DNA of 5,545 nucleotides, from assembly GCA_013041835.1 (NCBI GenBank), contig JABDRH010000436.1:1-5545 (forward strand), read 5' to 3'. The notes below the pieces were generated by a model. The model saw nothing but the letters and a program-made list of their open reading frames with translations, did not search any database and was not told the DNA's origin. Both the position numbers and the translations under genes were made by a program. The DNA comes from Desulfatitalea sp. (GTDB taxonomy: Bacteria; Desulfobacterota; Desulfobacteria; Desulfobacterales; Desulfosarcinaceae). This document shows positions 1 to 5,545 of this stretch, one piece after another. Positions within the stretch are counted from its first letter, which is position 1. The number at the start of each line of letters is the position of its first letter.

Positions 1-601
1 CAACTTGCGATTCACGCCATGGCAGGCGCGACAGCGCCTCGACGCTGATGGGTGCGCGGTTCCACCGCAGGCTTGCCAAGGCGGCCAGGGTCTGCTGATC
101 CAATCGCTTTATGTGGTTGCCCAAGGCCGTGCCCGTGATCCAAACGCCCTGGGCCAGCAGCCGGGGTCCCAGTGCTTTGGCCACCAGGTTGAAAAATTTC
201 AGAGTCACCGTTATCTCGCAACGAGGATCTCGTGCCGGATGGGCCGCCGGCAGGGAGATGTCTTTTCTGAAACACGCCAGCAGGCTGCCTTTGCGTAAAG
301 TGGCGCCCATCAGACCGGGCATGGCCGCCGACAGGGCAATAACCATGTCGGGCGCCATGACCACCTGATCCAGCCGGTCCACGACCCGCCCGTTGACGAA
401 TACCGTCTGCACTTGCTTGTCGATATAATCCCATTGAATAGCCAACTGCCCGCACAGCAGATCGATCAGGCAGACACCCGCCGAGGTCTTGATCCCCACC
501 CCGACGCCAAGGAGAGGCAGAAATAGGTCCACATGGGACGAATCGGTTTTAATGCAAAGCCTATCGGAAGTCGTATCAAGTTCAGAAATTATACACCTCA
601 T
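1..601 (-). CDS. Unrecognised protein downstream of AOR, 3' end outside the window
   Basis: An open frame runs from ATG at 601 to the window edge: 200 codons without a stop. The ATG lies inside the last codons of AOR and overlaps its coding sequence by 20 bp, with AGGCG about 4 bases upstream as a possible ribosome site, so translational coupling to AOR is likely. A GTG at 532 is an alternative start. The protein looks real: hydrophobic alternation, balanced composition and GC-rich third codon positions. I do not recognise the family. Residues 43-99 (LIDLL at 45-49, then VFVNGRVVD at 67-75, then VIALSAAMPG at 87-96) resemble the second half of a MoaD/ThiS beta-grasp domain. A terminal Gly-Gly is absent; the chain continues for at least 100 residues with Leu/Ala-rich segments (FFNLVAKALGPRLLAQGVW, 136-154). 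Membership of the AOR unit suggests a role in cofactor supply or in AOR assembly or electron transfer; this is inference. Confidence 0.72.
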   Translation of the reverse strand, partial: MRCIISELDTTSDRLCIKTDSSHVDLFLPLLGVGVGIKTSAGVCLIDLLCGQLAIQWDYIDKQVQTVFVNGRVVDRLDQVVMAPDMVIALSAAMPGLMGATLRKGSLLACFRKDISLPAAHPARDPRCEITVTLKFFNLVAKALGPRLLAQGVWITGTALGNHIKRLDQQTLAALASLRWNRAPISVEALSRLPWRESQV

Positions 602-2324
602 CCAACGCCTGATCACTGACATCAAAAACAACGCCATGGGGGGCCAGCGCCTCTTTGCTCAGATACTCCGGCAAACGGTCATGGGATTTGGTAAAGCCCG
701 CGGCGGAATTGAATTCACGCTCCTGTTTGAGGATCGTCCGGCCCAGGGCGGTGACATCATCGGCCGTCATGGACAGCCCGGCGAACCCATTGATCAGGTC
801 GAGCAGCGATTGAAAGGTATCCGGCTGATCCAGGATGGGAAAGGCGATGAACAGGCACATGCCGGTGGCATCGATGGCCGCCGTGGCGATTTGCAGGTTG
901 CGCGACAGTTCCACTTGGCCTTTGGGGCTCAGGGGGTCCACCTGGCCGCCGATGCTCAACAGGTTGGTGGCGACGGCGTAACCGGCCGTGTGGTCCGCGC
1001 CCATGGGGGTAGTGGCATAGGTGACGCCGATACCCTTGACCGCCCGGGGATCATAGGCCGGCATGGATTGCCCCTTTACCACGGGCACCCGTTCCACGCC
1101 GAACACCTTGCCGGTCACAGCCGCGCCGCTGCCTAGAATGCGTCCCAGGGGCGTGCCCTTGCCTACCTCTTCGAGCAGCCGGATGGCGCCCTGGGCATCA
1201 CCGAATTGAGCTATGCCGGATTCCATCGCCACGGCGATGGTGGCGCCCATTTCAATGGTGTCCAGGCCGAAATCATCGTCCATGCGGTCCAGTTGGGCGA
1301 TGGCGTCCAAATCATCGATACCGCAGTTGCCGCCATGGGCCCACACCGTCTCATACTCCGGCTGCTTGGTAAGAAAGCGGCCGTTCTTGTCGTAAAAGGT
1401 GCCCGAACAGCGGATCACGCAGCCGCGATGGCAGCCGTGAGTGGCCGAGCCTTCGCCGCCCCGGTTGTTCTCCAGTTCAGCCAGGGCCTCGCCGCTGATC
1501 CTGGACGCCCCTTCGAATTGTCCGGTCTGGAAATTGCGGGTCGGATAGCCGCCCGCCTCGTTGACCACGTTGGTCAACACGTTGGTGCCGTAAGCCGGCA
1601 GCCCTTGGCCGGTCACGGGGTGCTTGCGCAATCCGGCAACGAATGCCTTATTGGCGGCTTTAAAGGCTACGGGGTCCTTGGGCGGCCGCATGGGAGCGCC
1701 GGCATCGTCAACGACGATCACCTTGACGCCCTTGGCGCCCATCACGGCCCCGACACCACCGCGACCGGCATGGCGCGTGGGCCGCTGCTCCATATCGGAA
1801 AAGGCTATCGAGGCGGCCGCCAGCTTCATTTCACCCGCCTGCCCGATGGATATGCAACCGACCTTGCCCCCGAACTCGGCCTTCATCTTTTCCACCAGGT
1901 CATAGTTGCCGAGCATTCTGAGGCTGTTGTCGGCGCTGATGAAGGCGCCATCCTTGTTGATCACCACTTTGTAAGGGGTATCCTCCTGGGGCGCACCCTC
2001 CAGTATCAGCGCGGCATACCCCAAACGGGCCAGCATTTGGGACGGTTGGCCGCCGGCGTTAGCCTCTTTGATGCCGCCGGTCAGCGGACTTTTGCAGCCG
2101 ACCGAAATTCTTCCGGACATGGCCGCCGCCGAGCCGCTGAGCAGGCCGGGTGCGATCACCAGCTTGTTCTCCGCACTCAGGGGATGACAGGTGGGGGGCA
2201 CCTCTGCGGCCACCACGGTCGATGTCATGGCGCGTCCGCCCAGACCGGCGTAAGCGCCCAAGGGTTCGATGGCCCACTGCGGACCATCAGCCCCACTCAT
2301 GTTGATACGTAGAATTTTGTCCAT
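582..2324 (-). CDS. aor: Tungsten-type aldehyde:ferredoxin oxidoreductase
   Basis: A 580-residue enzyme, close to the 605 residues of the Pyrococcus furiosus AOR, expected in the cytoplasm. The family oxidises aldehydes to carboxylic acids at a bis-pyranopterin tungsten (sometimes molybdenum) centre and passes electrons through a [4Fe-4S] cluster to ferredoxin. The N-terminal domain has the GLGGR motif (27-31), SGRISVGCKSPLTGG (70-84) and AGRGGVGAVMGAKGVKVIVV (186-205). Cluster ligands are Cys298, Cys302, Cys306 and Cys490. The two pterin-contacting DxxG motifs are at 350-355 (DDFGLD) and 485-490 (DATGMC). Glu325 and His445 (GADHTAG) sit where Glu313 and His448 occur in the Pyrococcus enzyme. 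The start at 2324 has GGGAGG (2331-2336) six bases upstream. The first three cysteines are spaced C-x3-C-x3-C, not the archaeal C-x2-C-x3-C. Substrate cannot be told from sequence. It lies between a MoaD-like gene and an overlapping partial gene. Confidence 0.97.
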   Translation of the reverse strand: MDKILRINMSGADGPQWAIEPLGAYAGLGGRAMTSTVVAAEVPPTCHPLSAENKLVIAPGLLSGSAAAMSGRISVGCKSPLTGGIKEANAGGQPSQMLARLGYAALILEGAPQEDTPYKVVINKDGAFISADNSLRMLGNYDLVEKMKAEFGGKVGCISIGQAGEMKLAAASIAFSDMEQRPTRHAGRGGVGAVMGAKGVKVIVVDDAGAPMRPPKDPVAFKAANKAFVAGLRKHPVTGQGLPAYGTNVLTNVVNEAGGYPTRNFQTGQFEGASRISGEALAELENNRGGEGSATHGCHRGCVIRCSGTFYDKNGRFLTKQPEYETVWAHGGNCGIDDLDAIAQLDRMDDDFGLDTIEMGATIAVAMESGIAQFGDAQGAIRLLEEVGKGTPLGRILGSGAAVTGKVFGVERVPVVKGQSMPAYDPRAVKGIGVTYATTPMGADHTAGYAVATNLLSIGGQVDPLSPKGQVELSRNLQIATAAIDATGMCLFIAFPILDQPDTFQSLLDLINGFAGLSMTADDVTALGRTILKQEREFNSAAGFTKSHDRLPEYLSKEALAPHGVVFDVSDQALDEVYNF

Positions 2325-2433
2325 GCCAAGCCTCCCGTCCTTCAGCGTTATGGTTTAGGGTTCTCGCAAGAATTCGTGGCAGATCGATGGGCGACCCGTA
2401 GTCGGGCGGATGACAAGCAAGATCGGCAGCCAT

Positions 2434-2445
2434 CTACCAAGGTAG
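2434..2445. repeat. 12-bp inverted repeat upstream of aor
   Basis: CTACC-AA-GGTAG, with perfect 5-bp arms. It overlaps the proposed -10 region of the aor promoter and the expected start-site side, which is where a repressor operator would sit. No further copy was seen in the window. Short arms of this kind arise by chance, so an operator role is only a suggestion. Confidence 0.3.
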
Positions 2446-2471
2446 GTATGGGTAATTTACAGTCCTGTCAA
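2443..2471 (-). promoter_or_regulatory. Candidate sigma-70-type promoter for aor
   Basis: On the minus strand a perfect TTGACA (2471-2466) is followed after 17 bp by TACCTA (2448-2443), a poor -10 box with only the first two bases matching TATAAT. Transcription would start about 110 nt before the aor ATG. The strong -35 box with a weak -10 box could mean activator dependence, or the match could be chance. The promoter would let aor be transcribed independently of the upstream moaD-like gene. Confidence 0.35.
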
Positions 2472-2565
2472 GGAAAACCAATAAATGACACTCAGCCGTT
2501 CAAAATAGGCGAAAACCATCGTGCGAAAGGCTAACGGCGCGTGCATGAACAGGCTTCGCATTTTG

Positions 2566-2575
2566 GTGACGTCAC
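2566..2575. repeat. 10-bp palindrome GTGACGTCAC after the moaD-like stop
   Basis: A perfect palindrome directly abuts the TAA of the moaD-like gene (2578-2576), in the 251-bp gap before aor. It has no loop and no T-run, so it is not a terminator. It could be a dimeric regulator site; no regulator can be named from it. Confidence 0.3.
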
Positions 2576-2818
2576 TTACCCCCCGCCAACCGGTGGAAAA
2601 ATCCCCACCCGCTCTCCACCGTTCAAAGCCGTCTCCGGGCTGCCCTTCACGCCATTGATGAAAATCAATTTGACCTCGGTTAACGGCACGCCCATGCGCG
2701 ACAACAGCTCCCCAACGGTAATGCTGGGTTCGACGGGATAGTGGGTTGCGTCCGGCGGTTGAAAGCGGCTTAAAGTAGCGAACAGCCTGATGTCGATCGT
2801 GGTTAAACGGGTATGCAT
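2576..2818 (-). CDS. moaD: MoaD/ThiS-family small sulfur-carrier-like protein
   Basis: An 80-residue beta-grasp protein of the usual MoaD length. It begins with the typical first strand (IDIRLFATLSRF, 8-19), has the helix ITVGELLSRMGV (33-44), the strand LIFINGV (51-57) and ends in PPVGGG, so the C-terminal Gly-Gly that is adenylated by a MoeB-type enzyme and thiocarboxylated is present. MoaD proteins donate sulfur to the dithiolene of the pyranopterin cofactor, the cofactor AOR needs, and aor lies downstream on the same strand (251 bp gap). The ATG at 2818 is preferred because the domain begins just after it, although GAGG lies only two to three bases upstream. An in-frame ATG at 2941 would add 41 residues unlike the family and has no ribosome site. 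ThiS for thiamine synthesis is the alternative, less likely here. Confidence 0.9.
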   Translation of the reverse strand: MHTRLTTIDIRLFATLSRFQPPDATHYPVEPSITVGELLSRMGVPLTEVKLIFINGVKGSPETALNGGERVGIFPPVGGG

Positions 2819-2826
2819 GCCCTCTT

Positions 2827-2845
2827 CCGATATGCCCCCTATCGG
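2827..2845. repeat. Inverted repeat directly upstream of the moaD-like ribosome site
   Basis: Arms CCGATA (2827-2832) and TATCGG (2840-2845) are perfect, with a 7-nt loop. In the minus-strand transcript the hairpin ends exactly where the AAGAGGG ribosome site begins, so it could affect access to that site, or the DNA could be an operator in the divergent control region. Confidence 0.4.
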
Positions 2846-2907
2846 GGTCGCATTCTGATGGATTTGTTTCTTTCCTGCGCTATGGATGATATCATGGGTT
2901 ACCAAAC

Positions 2908-2936
2908 ATTGCACCGCACTGATATGAAATTGCCAA
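2908..2936 (-). promoter_or_regulatory. Candidate promoter for the moaD-like gene
   Basis: Minus-strand TTGGCA (2936-2931; 5 of 6 matches to TTGACA), a 17-bp spacer, then TGCAAT (2913-2908; 4 of 6 matches to TATAAT). It lies about 90 bp upstream of the moaD-like ATG in the 139-bp region shared with the divergent rubredoxin gene. A 10-bp palindrome ATGATATCAT (2886-2895) lies just downstream. No equally good plus-strand promoter was found for the rubredoxin gene. Confidence 0.4.
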
Positions 2937-2957
2937 TCCATCCAAGGAGGTGCCTCT

Positions 2958-3116
2958 ATGCGTTGGCGCTGTCTGATATGCGGTTACATTCACGACGGGG
3001 ACGAGCCCCCCTTCCGCTGCCCGATCTGCGGCGCACCGGCCAAAATGTTCGAACAGGTGACAGCCGCGCCCTCGCCCGAGGGCAAGGGTCCGGGCCATAA
3101 AAACCTCGTTTTCTAA
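2958..3116 (+). CDS. Rubredoxin-like small iron protein
   Basis: A 52-residue protein with a strong AAGGAGG ribosome site (2944-2950) seven bases before the ATG. It begins MRWRCLICGY and has two knuckles, Cys5-x2-Cys8 and Cys21-x2-Cys24, 12 residues apart, with Gly14, Pro18 and CPICGAPAKMF (21-31). This is the pattern of the rubredoxin domain at the C-terminus of rubrerythrin, shorter than classical rubredoxin, which has a longer central loop. The four cysteines should bind one Fe for single-electron transfer in the cytoplasm. The last 20 residues form a Pro/Gly/Lys-rich tail without domain features. The gene is divergent from the moaD-like/aor genes and 91 bp before the chemoreceptor. A role as electron acceptor for AOR or in oxygen-stress reduction is possible but rests only on position. 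A GC-rich inverted repeat (3068-3083) lies inside the tail coding region. Confidence 0.9.
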   Translation: MRWRCLICGYIHDGDEPPFRCPICGAPAKMFEQVTAAPSPEGKGPGHKNLVF

Positions 3117-3147
3117 CCAAAACATTTTGTATTTATTCAAAATCCAT

Positions 3148-3174
3148 TTAGGTCAAAACCTCAAGTGCCGATAA
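3148..3174 (+). promoter_or_regulatory. FliA (sigma-28) type promoter for the chemoreceptor
   Basis: GCCGATAA at 3167-3174 is an 8 of 8 match to the sigma-28 -10 consensus. At the standard 11-bp spacing the -35 element is TTAGGTCA (3148-3155), a weak 4 of 8 match to TAAAGTTT. Chemoreceptor genes are typical sigma-28 targets, and the site lies 34 bp before the chosen start codon, giving a short leader with the ribosome site. Confidence 0.65.
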
Positions 3175-3193
3175 ATAGATCAATTAACCCTTT

Positions 3194-3198
3194 GGAGG
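3194..3198 (+). promoter_or_regulatory. Ribosome binding site that decides the chemoreceptor start
   Basis: GGAGG lies 9 bases before the ATG at 3208 but only 3 bases before the ATG at 3202. The spacing favours 3208, which removes two residues (Met-Ile) from the longer reading. Confidence 0.6.
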
Positions 3199-3207
3199 TA
3201 GATGATC

Positions 3208-5193
3208 ATGGCACTCAATCTGAGAAACAAATTCCTGCTCCCCACGCTGGCGATAGTCATTTTGGGGATGTTGTTTTCCACAACCATCTCCTTTTACAAT
3301 GCCAGAGGCGCCCTTGAGACGGCCATACAGGGGCAGATCGACGAGGTGACCAAAGGGATCAACCGGCAAATGGAGACCTGGTTCAAAGCGATCAAGCAGG
3401 ACATCGCCATCTGGAGCGATACGGACGCCTATCAGATGAGGCTGAGCACAAAAGAATCTGTACCAGGATATGACCCGAACAAAGGCTTTGTTCTCGATCA
3501 GATGAAGCAAGGTCTCGAAAAAGGCCCCTATTATGACTTCATTGGCCTGGCGGACGCCAGCGGGAAAACAAAGGGCTTCAATACGCGTCAAGAACAAGGG
3601 GATGTAAGCGATCAGGAATTCTATCAAAAGGCCATGGCCGGGGAGATCTATTTCTCAGATATCTTTCCAAGCCCTTATGATTCATCCCCGGTCTTTATGG
3701 CCGCGGCACCGGTTTACGGGATCGCGGAATTCAGCTTGGAGAACACCAATCAAATTGTCGGTGCAGTATATTGTATCGTGAAGCTGTCCAATTTTGAAGA
3801 GGCGTATATTGACACGGTGGATGTGGGCAAATCCGGATTCGCCTATATATACAACCGTAGCGGCAATGTGGTGGCCCACACGGATGATTCAGCCATCTTT
3901 AAGATGGACATAAACGCCCATGATTTCGGCCAAACTATCATGAAGCGGAAACAGGGCACATTGACCTATGACTATGAAGGGGTCGAAAACATCGCCGCTT
4001 TCAGGACATTTGATGAGACCGGGTGGGGTCTGGTGGTCGGCGTCAGTGCGCATGAGGTGTTTGCATCCGTAAACACGATACGCAGCATCAATATCCTCCT
4101 GTGCCTGGTGATTACCCTTCTTATGGGCCTGTGCATGTGGTTTTTGTGCGGCAACTTCATCATCAAGCCCCTGGCCAAACTAAAGGAAGGCCTTAAAGAC
4201 ATCGCCCAGGGTGAAGGGGATCTGACGACGCGCCTGGCGGTTAACCGCGAAGATGAAGTGGGGGAATTGTCTCATTGGTTCAATACGTTCATGGAAAAGC
4301 TCCAGAAGATCATCGAGGATATCAAGGCCACAGCCGAGTCCCTCGACGGCTCGTCTTCGGAGCTGTCCCGTTTGTCCGGGACCATGTCCCTAAACGCGGA
4401 AAACATGTCGGTCAAGTCCAACACCGTGGCGGTGGCAGCCGAAGAGATGAGTGTTAATATCAATTCCGTGGCGGCCGCAACCGAGCAGGCGTCCACCAAC
4501 ATGAATCTGGTGGCGGTCGCAGCCGATGAAATGACCTCAACCATCAATGAGATCGCGAAAAACTCGGAAAAGGCAAGGCACATTACCGGCGATGCCGTCG
4601 CACAATCCGACGATGCTTCCCAGAAGATCGACGAATTGGGCCGGGCCGCCCAGGCCATCGGGAAGGTGACGGAGACCATTACGGAAATATCCGAACAGAC
4701 CAACCTGCTGGCCTTGAACGCCACCATCGAGGCAGCCCGGGCCGGAGATGCGGGAAAAGGATTTGCGGTAGTGGCCAACGAGATCAAGGATCTGGCCAGA
4801 CAGACTGCCGAGGCCACCCAGGATATCAAGGAACGTATCAGCGTTATTCAGGGAAGCACGGCCATGTCTGTCACCCAGGTGGAGGAAATCTCAAAGGTCA
4901 TCAACGAGGTCAACAATATTGTGTCCACCATCGCCACGGCCGTTGAAGAACAGTCGGTCACCACCCGGGAAATCGCGGCCAATGTGTCCCAGGCCTCCGG
5001 TGGCATCAATGAAGTCTCTGAACGGGTCAGCCAAAGTTCCACGGTGGCCGGCGGAATCGCCGGTGATATCGCCGAGGTGAATCACGCTTCTGCGGAGATG
5101 TCCAACAGCAGCTCCCAGATGGACATGAGCGCCACTGAACTGACCCGGCTGGCCTCACAAATGAATGCCTTGGTGGTCAAATTCAAGATATAA
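3208..5193 (+). CDS. Methyl-accepting chemotaxis protein with a Cache-type sensor
   Basis: A 661-residue transmembrane chemoreceptor (numbering from ATG 3208). TM helix 1 is about 9-29. Residues 30-292 form a large extracytoplasmic region with double-Cache character ([15 protein letters not shown] and [18 protein letters not shown] in the membrane-distal part; [16 protein letters not shown] and GWGLVVGV in the proximal part). TM helix 2 is about 294-316, HAMP 317-369 ([15 protein letters not shown]), then the coiled-coil signalling domain. Its conserved tip, at 496-513, contains [16 protein letters not shown], the site contacting CheA and CheW. Candidate methylation pairs matching the A/S/T-x-x-E/Q-E/Q pattern are Glu426-Gln427 and Glu581-Gln582. 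The C-terminus (LVVKFKI) lacks a CheR-docking pentapeptide. The ligand is unknown; the Arg-Trp-Tyr signature of amino-acid-binding Cache domains is not evident. No che genes are in the window. Likely sigma-28 controlled. Confidence 0.96.
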   Translation: MALNLRNKFLLPTLAIVILGMLFSTTISFYNARGALETAIQGQIDEVTKGINRQMETWFKAIKQDIAIWSDTDAYQMRLSTKESVPGYDPNKGFVLDQMKQGLEKGPYYDFIGLADASGKTKGFNTRQEQGDVSDQEFYQKAMAGEIYFSDIFPSPYDSSPVFMAAAPVYGIAEFSLENTNQIVGAVYCIVKLSNFEEAYIDTVDVGKSGFAYIYNRSGNVVAHTDDSAIFKMDINAHDFGQTIMKRKQGTLTYDYEGVENIAAFRTFDETGWGLVVGVSAHEVFASVNTIRSINILLCLVITLLMGLCMWFLCGNFIIKPLAKLKEGLKDIAQGEGDLTTRLAVNREDEVGELSHWFNTFMEKLQKIIEDIKATAESLDGSSSELSRLSGTMSLNAENMSVKSNTVAVAAEEMSVNINSVAAATEQASTNMNLVAVAADEMTSTINEIAKNSEKARHITGDAVAQSDDASQKIDELGRAAQAIGKVTETITEISEQTNLLALNATIEAARAGDAGKGFAVVANEIKDLARQTAEATQDIKERISVIQGSTAMSVTQVEEISKVINEVNNIVSTIATAVEEQSVTTREIAANVSQASGGINEVSERVSQSSTVAGGIAGDIAEVNHASAEMSNSSSQMDMSATELTRLASQMNALVVKFKI

Positions 5194-5194
5194 A

Positions 5195-5209
5195 AACGAT
5201 AGGATCGTT
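5195..5209 (+). terminator. Small stem-loop just after the chemoreceptor stop
   Basis: AACGAT and ATCGTT form perfect 6-bp arms around a 3-nt loop, one base after the TAA. The stem is AT-rich and followed by GCCTTT, not a T-run, so it would be a weak terminator or a 3'-end stabiliser. Confidence 0.25.
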
Positions 5210-5292
5210 GCCTTTCCAAGATGTTTTGCGTGATACGCCAATCGATTTTGAACCGGGACACGGCTTCTTTTGAATTGGGTCAGTACCCTTTT

Positions 5293-5312
5293 CCTTAGAT
5301 CAACATCTAAGG
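5293..5312. repeat. Stem-loop that overlaps the large hairpin
   Basis: CCTTAGAT (5293-5300) and ATCTAAGG (5305-5312) are perfect 8-bp arms with a CAAC loop. Its right arm shares 5308-5312 with the left arm of the 5308-5372 hairpin, so the two outer stems cannot both be complete in one RNA. Confidence 0.5.
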
Positions 5313-5372
5313 GCGCAGGAAAGAAATAATTCCCCCGCAATCTGAAAGAATTATTTCTTTCCCGCGCCCTTA
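5308..5372. terminator. Long hairpin between convergent genes, probable bidirectional terminator
   Basis: Left arm 5308-5332 and right arm 5348-5372 are complementary over 25 bp with one mismatch (A5317 against C5363); the loop is 15 nt. The outer part is GC-rich (AAGGGCGC), the inner part AT-rich (AAAGAAATAATTC). It lies between the convergent chemoreceptor and RND genes and includes the RND stop codon. Neither strand has a good T-run after the stem, which weakens the call as a classical intrinsic terminator. A small dispersed inverted-repeat element is the alternative. Confidence 0.55.
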
Positions 5373-5545
5373 TTCGTTCCCATGCTCGGCAAGGGTCCGG
5401 TACGGCGCCCAATACCAGCGTTGGTAGCGACGCTTGAGGTCGCCCAAACGGATCTGGATCGATTCCATTAAGACATACAAGGTGGGCACCACCACCAGCG
5501 TCAGCAGGGTCGAAACCATCAGGCCGAAGATCACCACGATGGCCA
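5370..5545 (-). CDS. RND-family efflux transporter, C-terminal fragment
   Basis: The last 57 codons of a gene entering from the right edge, with TAA at 5372-5370. The fragment AIVVIFGLMVSTLLTLVVVP, continuing TLYVLME, is the final transmembrane helix typical of AcrB/HAE1-type resistance-nodulation-division inner-membrane pumps, which drive proton-coupled export in a tripartite complex with a periplasmic adaptor and an outer-membrane channel. The helix is followed by about 30 cytoplasmic residues rich in Arg, Trp and Tyr (LKRRYQRWYWAPYR). The substrate, and whether this is a drug (HAE) or metal (HME) pump, cannot be judged from this end. It is convergent with the chemoreceptor and unrelated to it; the stop codon lies within the right arm of the long hairpin. 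Confidence 0.93.
   Translation of the reverse strand, partial: AIVVIFGLMVSTLLTLVVVPTLYVLMESIQIRLGDLKRRYQRWYWAPYRTLAEHGNE

Noticed and set aside
12..455. Minus-strand frame of 147 codons in another frame than the partial gene
   Set aside because: Its product is rich in Gly, Arg, His and Pro without hydrophobic pattern, and it overlaps the frame from 601 that starts at the aor end and has sensible composition.
1206..2312. Long plus-strand frame opposite aor (368 codons), and another at 489-1136
   Set aside because: They are antisense to the clearly recognised AOR, have His/Gly/Ala-rich low-complexity-like products and match nothing; such mirror frames are usual in GC-rich genes.
2365..2381. 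Sigma-54-like motif (TGCCACG, 5 bases, TTGCG) on the minus strand before aor
   Set aside because: The invariant GG of the -24 element is GC here, and the spacing to the -12 GC is one base too long.
2819..2941. N-terminal extension of the moaD-like gene to ATG 2941
   Set aside because: It adds 41 residues unlike any MoaD/ThiS protein, the ATG has no ribosome site, and the extension covers the control region and hairpin.
3124..3143. Possible terminator after the rubredoxin gene (ATTTTG and CAAAAT arms)
   Set aside because: The stem is six AT-dominated pairs around an 8-nt loop and is too weak to support a terminator call.
5236..5260. tRNA T-arm-like GGTTCAAAATC on the minus strand
   Set aside because: No acceptor, anticodon or D arms are found at suitable distances, so it is neither a tRNA gene nor a convincing attachment site.
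5155..5412. Minus-strand frame spanning the hairpin and the end of the chemoreceptor
   Set aside because: It overlaps the RND C-terminus, the hairpin and the chemoreceptor end in the wrong frames and has no recognisable product.

Overview
The window looks like a chromosomal segment of an anaerobic, motile, moderately GC-rich bacterium. A tungsten/molybdenum-type aldehyde:ferredoxin oxidoreductase (AOR) beside its own MoaD-like protein, a tiny rubredoxin, a chemoreceptor with a FliA-type promoter and an RND exporter would fit a Desulfobacterota (sulfate-reducer-like) genome. The taxonomic assignment is inference from gene content and codon style only.

Layout. Positions 1-2818 hold a minus-strand group: a MoaD/ThiS-family sulfur-carrier-like protein (2818 to 2576), a 257-bp stretch (2325-2575, plus the stop region) with a candidate promoter and inverted repeats, the AOR (2324 to 582), and a third gene that overlaps the AOR stop by 20 bp and runs off the left edge (601 to beyond 1). 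This third gene has no stop inside the window and is easy to miss. Part of it resembles the second half of a MoaD-like beta-grasp domain. From 2819 to 2957 is a divergent control region. On the plus strand follow a 52-residue rubredoxin-like protein (2958-3116) and a full-length methyl-accepting chemotaxis protein (3208-5193). A perfect sigma-28 (FliA) -10 box lies in the 91-bp gap before the chemoreceptor. The right end (5545 to 5370) is the last 57 codons of an RND-family transporter on the minus strand, convergent with the chemoreceptor. A 25-bp-arm hairpin that contains the RND stop codon separates the two.

How the parts may work together. AOR oxidises aldehydes to carboxylic acids and passes electrons to an iron-sulfur carrier. 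Its pyranopterin cofactor needs a MoaD-type sulfur donor, so moaD next to aor makes sense. The divergent rubredoxin could be an electron partner, but only position suggests this. The chemoreceptor appears to be an independent unit under flagellar/chemotaxis control, and the RND gene belongs to another operon. I found no transposase, CRISPR array, tRNA or rRNA gene. No clear new multi-gene system is visible; the best leads are the overlapping partial gene after AOR and the overlapping hairpins at 5293-5372.
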